Assembly: GCF_000313135.1 (NCBI RefSeq)
Contig: NW_004457710.1
Location: 84,663-148,662 of the forward strand
Direction of reading: 5' to 3'
Length of the DNA: 64,000 nt
Origin: Acanthamoeba castellanii str. Neff
Lineage: Eukaryota > Discosea > Longamoebia > Acanthamoebidae
Shown here: positions 1-12,239 of the stretch, one piece after another
How positions within the stretch are numbered: the stretch's first letter is position 1
Layout: each line of letters opens with the position of its first letter
Program-made: the position numbers and the translations under genes
Notes under the pieces: generated by a model
What the model was told of the DNA's origin: nothing
What the model saw: the letters and a program-made list of their open reading frames with translations, nothing else
Databases searched by the model: none

Positions 1-7
1 TGTGCAG

Positions 8-117
8 AAAACAAGGGCGTTATCCTAAAGCGAGAGATACAAATCAAGGAACTGCAGGATCTCTTGCCGAAGCACGCTGCCGAGCCAGAGAATCATGAAG
101 ATGGGCTGTACATTTGA
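8..117 (+). CDS. 3' terminal exon of an unidentified gene (partial)
   Basis: The window opens on a splice acceptor (TGTGCAG, 1-7). It is followed by an open frame of about 35 codons that ends at TGA 115-117. The residues are charged and alternate Lys/Glu with Leu/Ile (ILKREIQIKELQDLL), which suggests the end of a coiled coil, and then a short acidic tail ending DGLYI. Codon use matches the neighbouring genes. Too little is present to name the family; the rest lies upstream of the window. The next gene begins about 140 bp downstream on the same strand. Confidence 0.5.
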
Positions 118-257
118 GCCATGCAAATCCTTGCTGTAAATAGTCGGACTGTTAACACATTTCGAAAACAAATGAAATTGGAAACGGTTTGAAACCAAAC
201 CAAAACAAAAAACAAAAAACAAACACGCAACATAGAGGGATTGAGATTGAGCACAAG

Positions 258-2654
258 ATGGCGGACACGGCGGCGGTGGCAAAACCAATGGCGGCACCCA
301 CGCCTGATAAAAAGAAGAAGAAGAGGAAGAGCACCTCTTCGACGAGCGACACACCCACCAAGAGTGCCTCTAACGGAGCTTCATCTTCGGCCTCCCCAAG
401 CAGCGGAAAGATATCGAAGAAGGAGAAGAAAGCAGAGTCATCCAACAAGGATGTCATGGAACTGGAGGAGCCTGCTAGCAAGCCCAAGAGGAAATTTGAC
501 GAACAGACGAAGCCAACGGGCAAGGGCAAGGAAAAGGCTCACAAATCTGGGAACGATGAGGCTTCGCTTGCCACCGACCGCCGCAAGCGCCAACGATTGT
601 CCATCACATCGGAAAAGAATCGTCCCGCTGTCGCTCCGAGCCTAGGTGCCATCTCCATTTCCACATTTAATCTCATCCGGATTTGTGCCGCGATTTACCG
701 CAGCATTTTCTTTTTTCAATCACAACGCCACTAATTCTGTTGTAGGCCTGCAATTTAATCTGATGATTTATTTATGCTTGTGTTTGCTTCCTTTGTTAAT
801 CCCAATGCGTTTTCCACTTCTTTCTTTCTTTTCTGGGCCTGGTGCAGCTTGCTTCCCGAACGCGCCACCTCCACTTGCGAGCCTGCACAACAAGGAAGGC
901 GGCATCGCGTTCGGCATGTGGGAGAACAAGGGCATCACGCGAACGAAGAAGATGCTCGTGGCCGAGACGGACAAGATGCTCTACCTCGGCCAGCCCGTCG
1001 TTCGCAATCCCTCCAAGTACTTGCGCCATCCTGCTCTCTGCCCACCGCTGCTCTTCTTCCTCTGCTGACTCGCCTACCGTGTGTGTCGTGTGTGTCGGCA
1101 GATACTACATCATGGCGGTGGACAGGACCACCAACAAGGCCACCATGGTGCCCATCGCCAACTTCTACCACATGCAGCAGCAGATCAAGGGCTACACCCC
1201 GACGCTCCCTACCGACGTACGTCGCGCCCTTCGTTCGAGCCTCGCGTGTTGCGACTTAAGTCAATTGACGTCGCCGCACCTTCCCCCACCCCTCCTCCCT
1301 CTCTTCCACTGCACTCATCGTCCAGGCGGAGGACGACGAGCGGTCGTTCGGCGACCAGCGACGCTCGCTCATCGAGCGCTTCGGCAGCAAGAAGAAGCGA
1401 TCGCAGGTCCACTCCACCCTGGCCAACAAGATCGTCACCGGTACCGCGCCCGCTCAAACCCCCCCCCCCGGACATGCTCGGGCGCCTGCCTAACCACCCT
1501 TCCCCCTCCCTCCCACGCGTGTCGTGTGCGTCATAGGTTCGGTGTCGCACGCGGACGACATCATGACCAGCCTCGACGAGAAGGCCGCCCAGAAGGCGAC
1601 CTCCGATGGCCAGATCAACACCGAGGTTTGTCCGCCCCGCCTCGTGCGCTGGCTGGGTGGTCATATGAATATTATTTATATTTTACCCTGGAATGTGTGT
1701 GTGTGTGTTATATATATATATATCTGTGTGCAGCTGTATCCCGAGCTGCCGCCCCACAACGCTTCACGGACACGGTGTCGGAGATCTACCCGCTGGGCGA
1801 CGTGATCCCCTTCGACTTCCTGGGCCAAATCGACCCCAAGCCCCTCATCCAGGCCGCCAAGGACCCCGCCCAGTTCTCCGCCACCGCCAAAAAGTACGCC
1901 CCGCCCCGCACGAGCCCCGCCGCCTCTTATTCTTTCGTCTTCTTTCTTTCTGTCTTCGTTCTTCTTTCTTTCTTCTTACCCCAGAACCCTCTCCACCGTG
2001 GGCAGGTACGGCAGCTACATCGCAGAGCGCGTCAAGGGCCTCAGGGACCTCCTCCCCGGCGAACTGGAGCGCCAGGTCTTATTACTCCCCACTCCCGCCT
2101 ACCCTTGGCCGTGCCACGTCTCACACGCCACACGCCACGCGTGGCACGACACGATGCGCAACGCTGTACAGGGCCGGTTACTGTCGCTGATCGGGGCGCT
2201 GCTGAAGCTGCGAAGCTTCATCAAGGACAAGCGCGGGGCGTTCATGCTCGGGGACGCCAAGGACGCGGTGCACGGCGTGCTCCCGGAGGAGGTGGTGCGC
2301 CACTTCCTGCCCCTCTTCGCCGACGGTGAGGGCCGGCGCTTCCGCGCGTCGACGCTCGGCATGACCCGCATGACGACCTACATCGTCATTCTCCTCCTGC
2401 ACGCCTCCGAGTTCCGCCTGGACGTCGCCACCCTCTCGACGGCGCTGGAGCTCGAGAGCAAGAAGTGCCAGCAGTACCTTATCTCTATCGGCTGCCGGAG
2501 CGGCTTCTCCAAGAAGGCCGGCGCCGGCGCCAGCAAGGCCGACGAGGAGGACGCCGAAGCCGCAGCCGCCGCCGGCCGCGGCTTGCGCGTGTTCACCCTC
2601 CGCGCGCCCCTCCGCCTGCCCGACAAGACCCGGATCCGCGGCAAGGCCAAGTGA
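258..2654 (+). CDS. RPA49: RNA polymerase I subunit A49 (RPA49/PAF53)
   Basis: The RPA49 family forms, with A34.5, the TFIIF-like dimer of RNA polymerase I that helps initiation and elongation of rRNA transcripts. The start is the ATG at 258 (MADTAAV), followed by a Lys/Ser-rich leader. Exons run roughly 258-645, 848-1016, 1102-1216, 1326-1440, 1537-1625, 1734-1893, 1985-2075 and 2172-2654. Family features are the N-terminal dimerisation part (IAFGMWENKG, VGQPV-like strand), the link LYPELPPHN before DTVSEIYPLGDVIP, and the C-terminal tandem winged-helix part around ALLKLRSFIKDK and MTTYIVILLLHASEF. The sixth exon cannot be read in one frame: a base appears to be missing near 1757-1762, between PELPPHN and FTDTVSEI. 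The family call is firm; the break is probably a sequence error. Confidence 0.85.
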
Positions 2655-2744
2655 GACAGAGCCACCACCAACATCAGCCATGCAAGCACCCACCACCTCC
2701 ACCGTCGTCTGATCTGTCTTTGTTACGTTGAAGTTGGAACAACA

Positions 2745-2750
2745 TTTATT
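2745..2750 (-). terminator. Polyadenylation signal of the dehydrogenase gene
   Basis: AATAAA on the minus strand, about 36 nt past the stop codon of the short-chain dehydrogenase. It lies in the roughly 130 bp between two convergent genes. Confidence 0.45.
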
Positions 2751-2785
2751 TTAGCTTTTTTCTCTTCCATTGCCACGTGGCCTAC

Positions 2786-4314
2786 TTAGTGCTGGTCGGT
2801 GCGCTTGGTCTCGACGGCGATCTTGCGGATGGCGGCGGCGTCGTAGAGCTCGGGGAGGAAGAAGCGCACCCACTCGCCGATCTTGCCCTCGCGCGTGAAC
2901 ACCTCCTCGCGCTTGCCGTTCCTCACCGCCGACACGATGATCCGCCCCGCCTCCTGCTCTCCCCCCCCCAAACAACAACCACATGTCAAGTGAGGTGAAT
3001 AAGCGAGTGCCGGGAGAGGCAGGGGGGCTGGTGCGCGGGGAGGCAGGCGGGTGCAGCAAACCTCGACGGGCATGGCCTTGCTGATGTCGAAGGTGGTGGG
3101 GTTGGGGCCGAGGCGCGTGGCGTTGATGTTGGTATTCACGAAGCCCGGGCACACCAGCGTCACCCCGATCGGGTACTTGGGCGAAAGCTCCTGGCGCAGC
3201 GTTTCATAGAACCCTGGCCACCGCACGACACGACACGACAGTCAGCAACGTGCGGCGGCGAATCAGGGTGGTGCAGTACGCACCGTGGAGGGCGAACTTG
3301 CTGGCGCAGTAGCCGGAGCGGTGCGGGACGCCGCCCTTGCCGGCGAGGGAGGAGATGACGAGGATCTTGGCATGCGTCGACTTCTTGAGGAAGGGCAGCG
3401 CAAAGTGGGTGCAGTCCACGCAGCCGTAGTAGTTGACCTCCATCAGCCGCCGGAAGATGGCCAGGTCCTCCACATCCTGTTCACACAGATCGACACAACA
3501 ACATATCAGCACCTCACTCAAACATATATATATAAATTCTAATATAAATAAATAAATAGAGTGTAGAAGGAGTGGCACCTCGAAAGGGACGCCCATGGAG
3601 ATGCCGGCGTTGAGGACGATCATGTCGATGACTCCGCCGCACTTCTCGGCCGCCTCCTCCATCAGCCTCCTGCACGTTGCAAGATGAGGCGTGTGAGCGG
3701 TCAAGACACTGGACGCACGCTGGGCGGATGGGAGGGTACTACTTGCAGTCATCGGTCTTGCTGACGTCGGCCAGCGTGTAGTGCACGAGCTGTGCGCCGA
3801 GCGACTCGCACTTTTCGGCCACGGCCTTCAGTTCGCCCTCCCGTCGAGCGCACAACACCAGCCTGCACGCGCAGGCTCAGTCGAAAGCGAAACGATGTAT
3901 TCGTGTGGTAATTGTGGGCCGTGTGACGTGTCGTGCGCGCTCGATTGTATGCCCCCCCCCTTCCATCGCACACGAAACGACGCACAACCATCGACGTATC
4001 ACAACAAAACAAAAAATAAAAATAAAAATAAAATAGGAATAAGGACCTGCTGCCCTGCTTGGCGTATTGGTAGGCGAGCTCCTCACCGATGCCACTCGAT
4101 GCGCCCGTGATGACGATTCCCCTGCCTGCACCCAACACCAAAACAACGAATATGATCCAATAAGGGACTGTGGTTGTGCCTTTAGTCTAGCCTGGGTACC
4201 CTTGGCTTCCCACTCGCGAGGACGATAGATGCTGCGCCACAGCTTGAGAACGGCAGCCGGCAGTGCCAGCCAGAACGAGAAGTTGAGCAGCGACAGCAGC
4301 ACCTCGCGCAGCAT
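2786..4314 (-). CDS. Membrane-anchored short-chain dehydrogenase/reductase (DHRS7-like)
   Basis: An NAD(P)-dependent oxidoreductase of the classical SDR fold, probably on the ER membrane. It starts at 4314 (MLREVLLSLLNF) with a hydrophobic N-terminal helix of about 20 residues. The Rossmann motif TGASSGIG follows, then the NAG motif (LNAGISMG). The catalytic Ser lies in VISSLAGKGG and the YxxxK site reads YCASK; the substrate side has CPGFVNTNI. The gene has about seven exons with donors such as GTACCC and GTACGC, and ends KRTDQH at 2786. The layout resembles DHRS7/DHRS7B and 11beta-HSD-type enzymes that act on lipids or steroids, but the substrate cannot be read from sequence. It is convergent with RPA49 and its start is about 150 bp from the divergent DDX52 gene. 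Confidence 0.8.
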
Positions 4315-4461
4315 CTTCGATCTTGTCTTTTACGTTGTTGGCTTTGACCAAAGTGTTTCGAAACGAGTTTTTGGGTTTCGTGTCTTTTTCTCTTTTTCCA
4401 ATTTAGCTTTTTTTTTGCCCCCGCTCCGGAGGCTGTAATCTTCATAAATTCACAACTTACG

Positions 4462-7364
4462 ATGGATTCGGTAGACGTGTTTCGCCAACTCGGTGGTGGC
4501 GTGCGATTCAACAAAAAGAAGTATGCCGACGACATTGATTTCTTCAAAGTACGGCAGATTTACCACCTCCGCGACTAGATCCTTTTCATCCATTCCTCCC
4601 TGTGCTGGTTTTACCACACGATCTTGCAAGATCCCTTCATGTGCCACCCTCTGAGTTAATCGTTTGTCGCAAGGATTACACCTTCAGGACCGCGATTTTT
4701 CTTATCTTTTATTATTAGTAATATACAATAATAAATAAATTCCCTTCTCGTGCAGAGCGCCACGGACGTAGTGGTCGGGAGCGCGCGAGCGCAGACCACC
4801 CCTGCCGCTAGCCTCGACTTTTTTGGGAGCCTCAAGAAGCAGAAGGTACCTTACCGCCCCTCCACAAAGTTGTGGGCAGCGATCAGACACACGCCACCGC
4901 ACGCGACCACACGACACGCGACACCGCCAAACCACCTCATGCTTGCGTCCGGCTGCACAGGTGCAGGAGAAGCGAAAGCGAGAGGACGATGAAGACGACG
5001 AGCAGCAAAGCGAAGAAAACGATGAGCACACGCAAGAGAAGAAGAACGGCAAAAACAACAAGAAGAACAACAACAAGAAGAACAAGAAGAACAACAAGAG
5101 GGCGAAGAAGGACAAGCAGGCCACAAAGGAGGCCCCGGTGAAGGACGAAGACGGAGAGGAGGAGGCCAAGGAAGAGGAAGACGAGGAGGAGCAGCAGCAG
5201 AAGCAGGAAGAGAAGAAGGGGGACTACGAGGACGAGCGCAACCAGGTGGCGCTGTTCGGCAAGAGCGAAATCAAGAACGAGGGCGGCACCAAGAAAAAGA
5301 AGAAGGCCACCCCCATCTCCAGCGAGCAGCAGAAGGAGCGGGAGAGGGTAGCGATCGCCTTCCATTTCCTCCTCCGCTTTGCCATTCTTTATGATTCGCC
5401 TTTTGCTAAACGTGGTTGGGCTGTCGTGTGTGTGTCGTGTCGTGGCTCAGGTCAACAACCTGCGCCATGCGCACAAGATCCGAGTCAAGGGCGGGGACGT
5501 GCCGGCGCCCATCACGGCTTTCGCAGAGCTGGAGGCGAGCATGCGTGCGTACCTGCTGCGCAACATCGAGGCGGCGGGCTACACCACCCCGACGCCCATC
5601 CAGATGCAGTCCATCCCCATCCTCCTCCACGGGCGCGAGCTCATGGCCATCGCCCCCACCGGTACGCACACCACACACCGTCGTGTGTCGTGTGTGGTCG
5701 TGTGTGTCGTGTGTGTCTGATCTCGTGGTGCCACTCCTTGAACTATAGGCTCGGGTAAGACGGCGGCGTACGTGCTGCCGATACTGAGCAAGCTCAAGCA
5801 GCCGGAGAAGGTGGGCTTCCGGGCGGTGATCGTGTCGCCCACGCGCGAGCTGGCGCAGCAGATCTATCGCGAGCTGCGCAAGCTGTCCAAGGGCAAGGAG
5901 TTCCGCATCTGCGTGCTCACCAAGGCCAACGCCAACGAGAACAGCTTCTCGTCGACCACGCGCTTCGACATCCTGGTCACCACGCCCATGCGGCTGGTCC
6001 ACCTGCTCCGCACCGAATCGCTCAAGCTCGACAGCGTGCAGCACCTGGTGCTCGACGAGGCCGACAAGCTGCTCGACATGGGCTTCATGGAGCAGGTCGA
6101 CGAGATCATCGCCGCCTGCACGAACCAGGCCGTGCAGCGCTCGCTGTGGAGCGCCACCATGTCGCCCATCGTCGAGGACCTCGCGCGCACGTTCCTCCGC
6201 GACCCGGTCCACCTCACCATCGGCACCCGCGACGCCGCCACCACCACCATCAAGCAGCGCCTCGAATTCGTCGGCCGCGAGGAGGGCAAGCTCCTCATGC
6301 TCCGCCAGATGATCACCCAGGTTGACCGCATTGCGTGTCGTGTTGTGTGTCTGATGCCGTGTGTTGCGTGCGTGCGCTCACACTGACTCAAACCAACAAC
6401 CAACAACCAAACAACCAACAGGGCATCAAGCCTCCGGTGTTGATCTTCGTGCAGTCGAAGGACAGAGCCAAGGAGCTGTTCCGGGAGCTCATCTACGAGA
6501 ACCTCAAGGTCGACGTCATCCACTCGGAGAGGACCCAGGCCCAGGTATACTACTCCCAACCCGGGGCACACGGCCGTGCTTCCAACGCAAACTAACCTCA
6601 ACATGAACGCGTGCTTTCTTCTTCTTCTTCTTCTTCTTCTTCTTCTTGGAATGTGTAGAGGGACAGCATCATCAAGAACTTCCGGTCGGGCGCCATCTGG
6701 ATCCTCATCTGTACCGACCTGATGGCGCGCGGTATCGATTTCCGCGGCGTCTCGAGCGTCATCAACTACGATTTCCCCCAGACCACCCAGGAGTACATTC
6801 ACAGAATCGGTACGCCTCGCCTCACCCACCGTCTCCTACGACGCGACACACCATGACACACAACGCAATGCACGACTTAACATTATGTCCTCCGTCGTGG
6901 GGTTGTGATGATGATGATGATGATGTGGTGGCGGCGGGACAGGTCGTACGGGTCGTGCGGGCAGGGCGGGAGAGTCGATCACCTTCTTCACCGAGGAGGA
7001 CGTGGTGATGATCCGCTCCATCGCTAACATCATGAAGAACTCCGGATGCGACGTGCCCGAATGGATCCTCAACATCGAGAAGGCCCCGTACGCCCCGTCA
7101 TCTTCGCCCCTCGAGCCCACCCTGGGTGTATCGTCCTTCTCTTGAGGTCAAGCTTACACGTGTCGTCGGGCGATGGTGTACAGGCGGTCGAAGAGGAAGG
7201 AGATTGCAAGGCGGCCGATCGCGCGTCGGCACATCGAGACGGTGTCCACGTACGATCTCAAGCAGGGGCGGAAGCTCAGGAAGGAGAAGTCCAAGAAGAT
7301 CAAGCAGTTCAAGAAGGCCGCCGGAGCAGGCGGCCCCGCCGCCACCGGCGAGAAGAAGAACTAG
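4462..7364 (+). CDS. DDX52: DEAD-box ATP-dependent RNA helicase DDX52/Rok1
   Basis: A nucleolar helicase for 18S rRNA maturation. The start at 4462 is fixed by the family N-terminus ([23 protein letters not shown] in exon 2). Exons are about 4462-4548, 4756-4845, 4961-5347, 5451-5661, 5749-6320, 6422-6544, 6659-6809 and 6943 onward, with the last from about 7182. Helicase motifs run in order: Q motif ([12 protein letters not shown]), motif I split by an intron (APT/GSGKT), PTRELA, TTPMR, DEAD ([13 protein letters not shown]), [12 protein letters not shown] and HRIGRTGRAG. A long Lys/Glu/Asn-rich insert sits between the N-terminal signature and the core. The tail is basic, ending GEKKN. The motifs look intact. 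Intron 6 contains a (CTT)n run. Confidence 0.93.
6615..6648. repeat. (CTT)n microsatellite in a DDX52 intron
   Basis: About eleven CTT units directly upstream of the splice acceptor ending at 6658, serving as its pyrimidine tract. Confidence 0.9.
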
Positions 7365-7612
7365 CAGCCCGAAAGTCGGCGTCGACAACATTTCGAAAAA
7401 GAAAAGGAAGAAGAAAAACGCCCTTTCGGCGGAATCCACCACACGATCTTCACATAATCAATTCGCTTCCTGCTTCCCCAATCGGTTCTTATTGTCCAGG
7501 GAGAGACTTGATAAGAGGTACGAGACCTTCTGCCCCATTAACAGGCCTTTTTGTTCTGTTCTTGTTGAAATTTGTTTTAACCCTGCATCCAGGGATCGCC
7601 CCCTGATTAAGG

Positions 7613-10600
7613 ATGATGCGCGGGGTGAATCTGTTCGGGAGGACAAAGAAGTCTTCCAAAGGCGCGGCTACCACAACCCCTGGGAGGGTTACTGCAGCTA
7701 CAACGCCAGAGCAACGAGGAGGGCAGACTGCGGTCTCCCACGGTCACGGCCGCAGCAGCTCTACACAACAGCCACAGGCACCTCCCGGCTACGCGCCGCC
7801 GCAGAGGCCGCCCAAGCGAGTTGAGTCGCCGCCGGCTTTGCCGCTGCCGCTCACGCCCGAGCCACGCCTCCTGCGGCTCTTCCCCGAGTACGAGGCCTAC
7901 GACGATGCCGTCGACCGTCAGTACCACCACCACCACCACCAGCACAACAGACGCGAGGAGCACCCCCAGCACCAGCACCAGCAGAAGCAGCAGCCGGGCG
8001 GCCATCATCAAAGTCAAAGCGCCTCCGCCGCGCCTTTGCTGCCCATCAAGCAGGAGGTCAAGGTTCGTTCTGCGCGTGGCTCTCCTTGGCCCCTGCTGAT
8101 GCGCGACTACCTACTAGCCTGCCTGCTGATTCTCTCTTTCGTTGCCATGCGCCATGGTGTGCGTGGCCAAGCAGCTGCCCGATGGCGAGAAGGGGCTGGA
8201 GAACAACCAGGGCCAGTACAACTGCTTCATCAACGTCGTCATCCAGGCCCTGTGGCACCTCACCGGTACATTCCTCACTACTACTCCTCCCACTACTCCG
8301 TCACATCAATCGAGAGCTTGAGTAATGACTCACGCATCACCTCTCCCATCAATCGCCCATCAACACACACACATACACACGATACACACATACACACGAC
8401 ACACACACACACACAACAACGCACACGGCCAGCGTTCCGGGAGCGATTCGTCAGGGGCGGGTCGGGAGGGCACGACCACTGCTGTCCGGGTCCCGACACG
8501 TGCGTGCACTGCGCGCTGCAGGCCATATTCGTGGAGTACCAGTTCTCGGAGCAGGCCATCATCCCGCCCACCGCGCTTCGCCAGTCCCTCGCCGTCCTCT
8601 ACAAGGACGAGTCGCGCTTCCAGGTACTCCCCACCACACCACCACCACCACCTATCACCTCCCCCGACTGGTTGCAGTCGGCACAGAGGGCTTGTACGTC
8701 TTATGCGACATCGACGTTGTTTTGAAACCGTCTTTCCTTCTGGCTTCACGTGATCAAGATGAACCAAATAGACGACGCAGCCGAAGCCCTCGAGGCCATC
8801 CTCGATCGCCTCCACCACACAGAGCGCGCCCAAAAGGTACGGCACTAGCCTCTTTTCTTCTTCTTCTTCTTGGCGAGTGCTGACTGCGGTCTGGTACGAC
8901 ACGTGCACAAAAAGGACAAAAACGCGGATCCGGCCGCGCTGGAGAAGAAGGCGTGCCCGTGCCTGGTGCACAACGCATTCGGGGTGCGCACCATGGACCT
9001 CCTCCGCTGCGACACGTGCTCCGCCACCACCGGTACCCCACCCCCCCCCACTCTCCCACCCGCCCACACAGCTGCATGCGCGCATCGTGGAATGTGAGAA
9101 ATGACAGAGTAGGTTGGCGCGAAAACAGAGCCGAAGGCCACTTCGCTGTTCGTGGCCTACGCCTACACGTACGCTCTGCGCGAGGCCCGCGCCAAGGCCG
9201 GCAACGAAACCGGCAAAGGCAGTAGTAGTAGCTACTCCTTCTGCCAATTCTTCCAGAGGGCCGCCCAAGAGGACCGCCGCTGGTGCCCCAACGCCGTACG
9301 CCGACCTTCTTCGCCTCTTCCCCGCCGGTGGTGGCGGGCGTGCCTCGTGCCGACTCTCAGTGTGCTCTTTTCTTTCGCTTGGGTGCGTGTGCGGTGGCGC
9401 GTGTGTTCATTGTTCCAGGCCCGCTGCAACAAGATGTGCGTGGTGGAGCACCACCTGCTGTACCTGCCCAAGGTCTTCAGCGTTGGGTACACACCACACC
9501 CCACGATGACATCAAATAGGCTGGCTGGCTGGCTGGCTGGCTCATGTTGTTTGGTTGGTGCTTTTGTCTGCAACAGTTTGGTGTGGCCTTCGGTGGAGGG
9601 CGCGCCGGTGGACGAGATCGCGGAGGTGATGGACATGATCACGATGCAGATCGACCTGAGCAACATCTTCATCACCAACACGGTCATCGGGCGGTACCTG
9701 CAGCAGGAGAAGAAGTCGCACCTCCACGCCAGCGGGACCAGCGGTTCCCTGCACGATTCGCTCCTCGGCTCGGGCGTGTTCGACAGCATCGCCCTCGACA
9801 CCGTCCCTGGCGGCGACGGCGAGAAGTCAACGAGGGCCACCGCCAACGCCAACGTCAGTGGCAAGAAGCAGCGCGGCAAGCGTGTCAAGTGCATCTACGA
9901 GCTGCGGGGCATGATCTGCTACTACGGCCAGCACTACAACTGCTACTTCAACAGCCCCGCCACCGGCCAATGGTGCGTACCCAGCATTTCTTTCGTTCAT
10001 GTATTCTTCTTCTTCCATTCCTCGAATTGGCCAAAGTGCTCACCCCCGCCCCAGGTACGTGTTCGACGACGTCATGGTCAATGCCGTCGGCTCCACGTGG
10101 GCCGCCGTCAAAGGTTTTTGATTCCCCCTCCCTCCCAACTTTTCTGGCCCCTCGCGGCCACTACCGCGGTACACTCACCTCATCTGCCCCCGTGTCACGA
10201 CAGAGCGATGCCTGCGTGGCCATCTGCAGCCGTCGGTGCTCTTCTACGAGAAGAAGGAGGTCCTCGAAGTGGAAGTGGAGGAGGAGGAGGAGACGGAAGA
10301 GATGCCCGCCGACGACCATCAGCTCCCCGTCCCCACGATGGCGGCCTCGTTGCCACGCGAGGCGCAGCTGGTCGAAGCCAAGGCCGCCTCCGCCGCTGCC
10401 ACCGACGACGACGGCGACGGGGAGAAGGAGGCGATCGCGCGGGCCGCGCGGGAGGTGGAGGAGGGCGGGATGGAGGCGCTCAAGCGTACGATCGGGGCCG
10501 AGATCCTGGAGCTGCTCCTGCAGGGCGAGGAGCAGTGGAAGAAGGAGCGCGAGCGCGAGCGCGAGCTCGACCGGGTGCGCCAATCGGAAGAGCGCAGCCG

Positions 10601-12104
10601 CGCGGCCCAGGCCCAGGAAGCAGCCGCGGTCATCCGGCGCGACCAGGAAGACGGCCAGGCAGCGGGGGAGATGGAAAGCGAACACAAAGCGCCGTCGCAC
10701 TCGCGCACGAGAACAACGACCACCCGCAAGAACACGACGACGACGACGAAGGGCACGAGGAGGAAGAGGTGGACGACGGAACGGCGATGAACAGGAGCTG
10801 GTTCGTGCGAACGCCCGAAGACGACCAGGCAGAGACGGAGGCGGCGGCGGAAGAAGGCGGGGAAGAGGGCAACTCGAAGACAGAGCCATCAACTCCTCTC
10901 TCGGGCCACGCGCGTGCGATTGCTGACGATGATGCCGCTCCCCAGCGAATTGCCTCAGCCGTGGCGACCACCGCCGCGGCGAGCAGGCGAAGCAGCAGCA
11001 GCAGCAGCAGCACGAGTCACGAGGCGAAGCGGGTCGTCCCACAGCCGCGTAGCGAAGAGGTCGAGGAGGACAGCGAGTGGGAGATCATCGACAACGACGA
11101 TGCTGACGATGCGCATCATCTTCATCGCGATGATCATGACGACTTCACCAGCATCATCGCACCCGGGCGGCGCAGCCGTAGCCGTACCCGCACCGACGGC
11201 GAGGAGGAGGAGGACCAGGACGACGACGACGACGTGGAAATCATATTCGAAAACGAACGAGAGAGACCCGAGCGCGACGAAGCGTACGACGTGGAGAAGA
11301 AGGCGAAGAGCGCGCGTGCTGTCAACGAGAACGAAGAAGAAGAAGAAGAGGAAGAAGACGACGACGACGTCGAGATCGTGGATGAAACGGAGGGCGGAAG
11401 AAGGGAGCGAACCGGCTCGGCCTTCGCAGTCCTGTCCACGTCCGGGAGCGCCTCCGACCTCGACATCTCCTTCACCTTGCTCGACGCCCACCGCCCCCAC
11501 GGGGGCGACGTTGGCGAGACCCAGGGCGGGTCTGCGCCCCTCGAGGTCACAGTCACCCGCACCAACTGGCTCTACAGACGTACGCCCCCCCCCCGACACA
11601 CACGCTCACATCTGGCTGGCGATGATTTATAGTGAGATGGGGGGGGGCATGGTGTACAGGGGAGAGCAGGCTGTACCGCTTCGCCGCGGAGGAGCTGCTG
11701 CGCCTCGAACCGGACACGCAAGCCCGCAAGGAGGCGTACGTTCCACCCGGATGCCCGTTGGGGGGAGCTCACGCGGCCTGATGGCACTATTTTGTGTTTT
11801 GGTGGTGGCGGCGAATGCAGGTTCCGGTACGACGAGATGGCGCAGATCCTTCTCTACGGCTCGTTCAACATGGTCATCAGGTACCTGCGCCCGCCGCGAG
11901 CACCACACAACGCACACACACACGCGCTCGGGCGTAGCAACAGAGATCGCCGGCATGATTAGTAACAAGAGTATCATCTATCGCCACGACAGGTTCGTCG
12001 AAGCAAGCGACCGCCAGGTCCATTACATCGATGGCGAGGGCGTGGAGCGCGTCGCGCACCTGCTGTGTCTGCACAACCCCGATATCGCCCTCACACGCCA
12101 GTAG
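7613..12104 (+). CDS. Ubiquitin carboxyl-terminal hydrolase, USP53/54 and plant UBP-like
   Basis: Peptidase C19 family, expected to remove ubiquitin or, if inactive, to bind it. The start used is the ATG at 7613; a second ATG follows at once. A Pro/His/Gln-rich leader precedes the Cys box (NNQGQYNCFINVVIQALWHL). Then come CVHCALQAIF, a zinc-finger-like stretch (CDTCSATT), VWPSVEGAPVDEIAEVMDMI, the His box (GMICYYGQHYNCYF), YVFDDVMVNAVG and RGHLQPSVLFYEKK. This order matches plant UCH-related proteins and animal USP53/54. Cys, His and Asp candidates are all present, although the Cys box departs from GNTC. After the catalytic part come a Glu/Arg coiled coil and a long acidic low-complexity tail. 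The frame changes near 10,690; either a 101-nt intron (10694-10794) or a one-base error would explain it. The last three exons end at TAG 12104. Confidence 0.8.
9519..9542. repeat. (GGCT)6 microsatellite in a USP intron
   Basis: Six tandem GGCT units inside the intron between the CVVEHHLLYLPKVF exon and the VWPSVEG exon. Confidence 0.85.
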
Positions 12105-12239
12105 TGCCGGCAGGGCACAACAACAGCTTGCCGCACGCGTCCAGCTCTTTTTTTTTGTAAATACAAGGCAAGTCACCCCACAGCGTAAGAAGAAGACGCA
12201 AGCGCCCGCACACGAAGGACGCGCAGGCCTTGAACAAGT

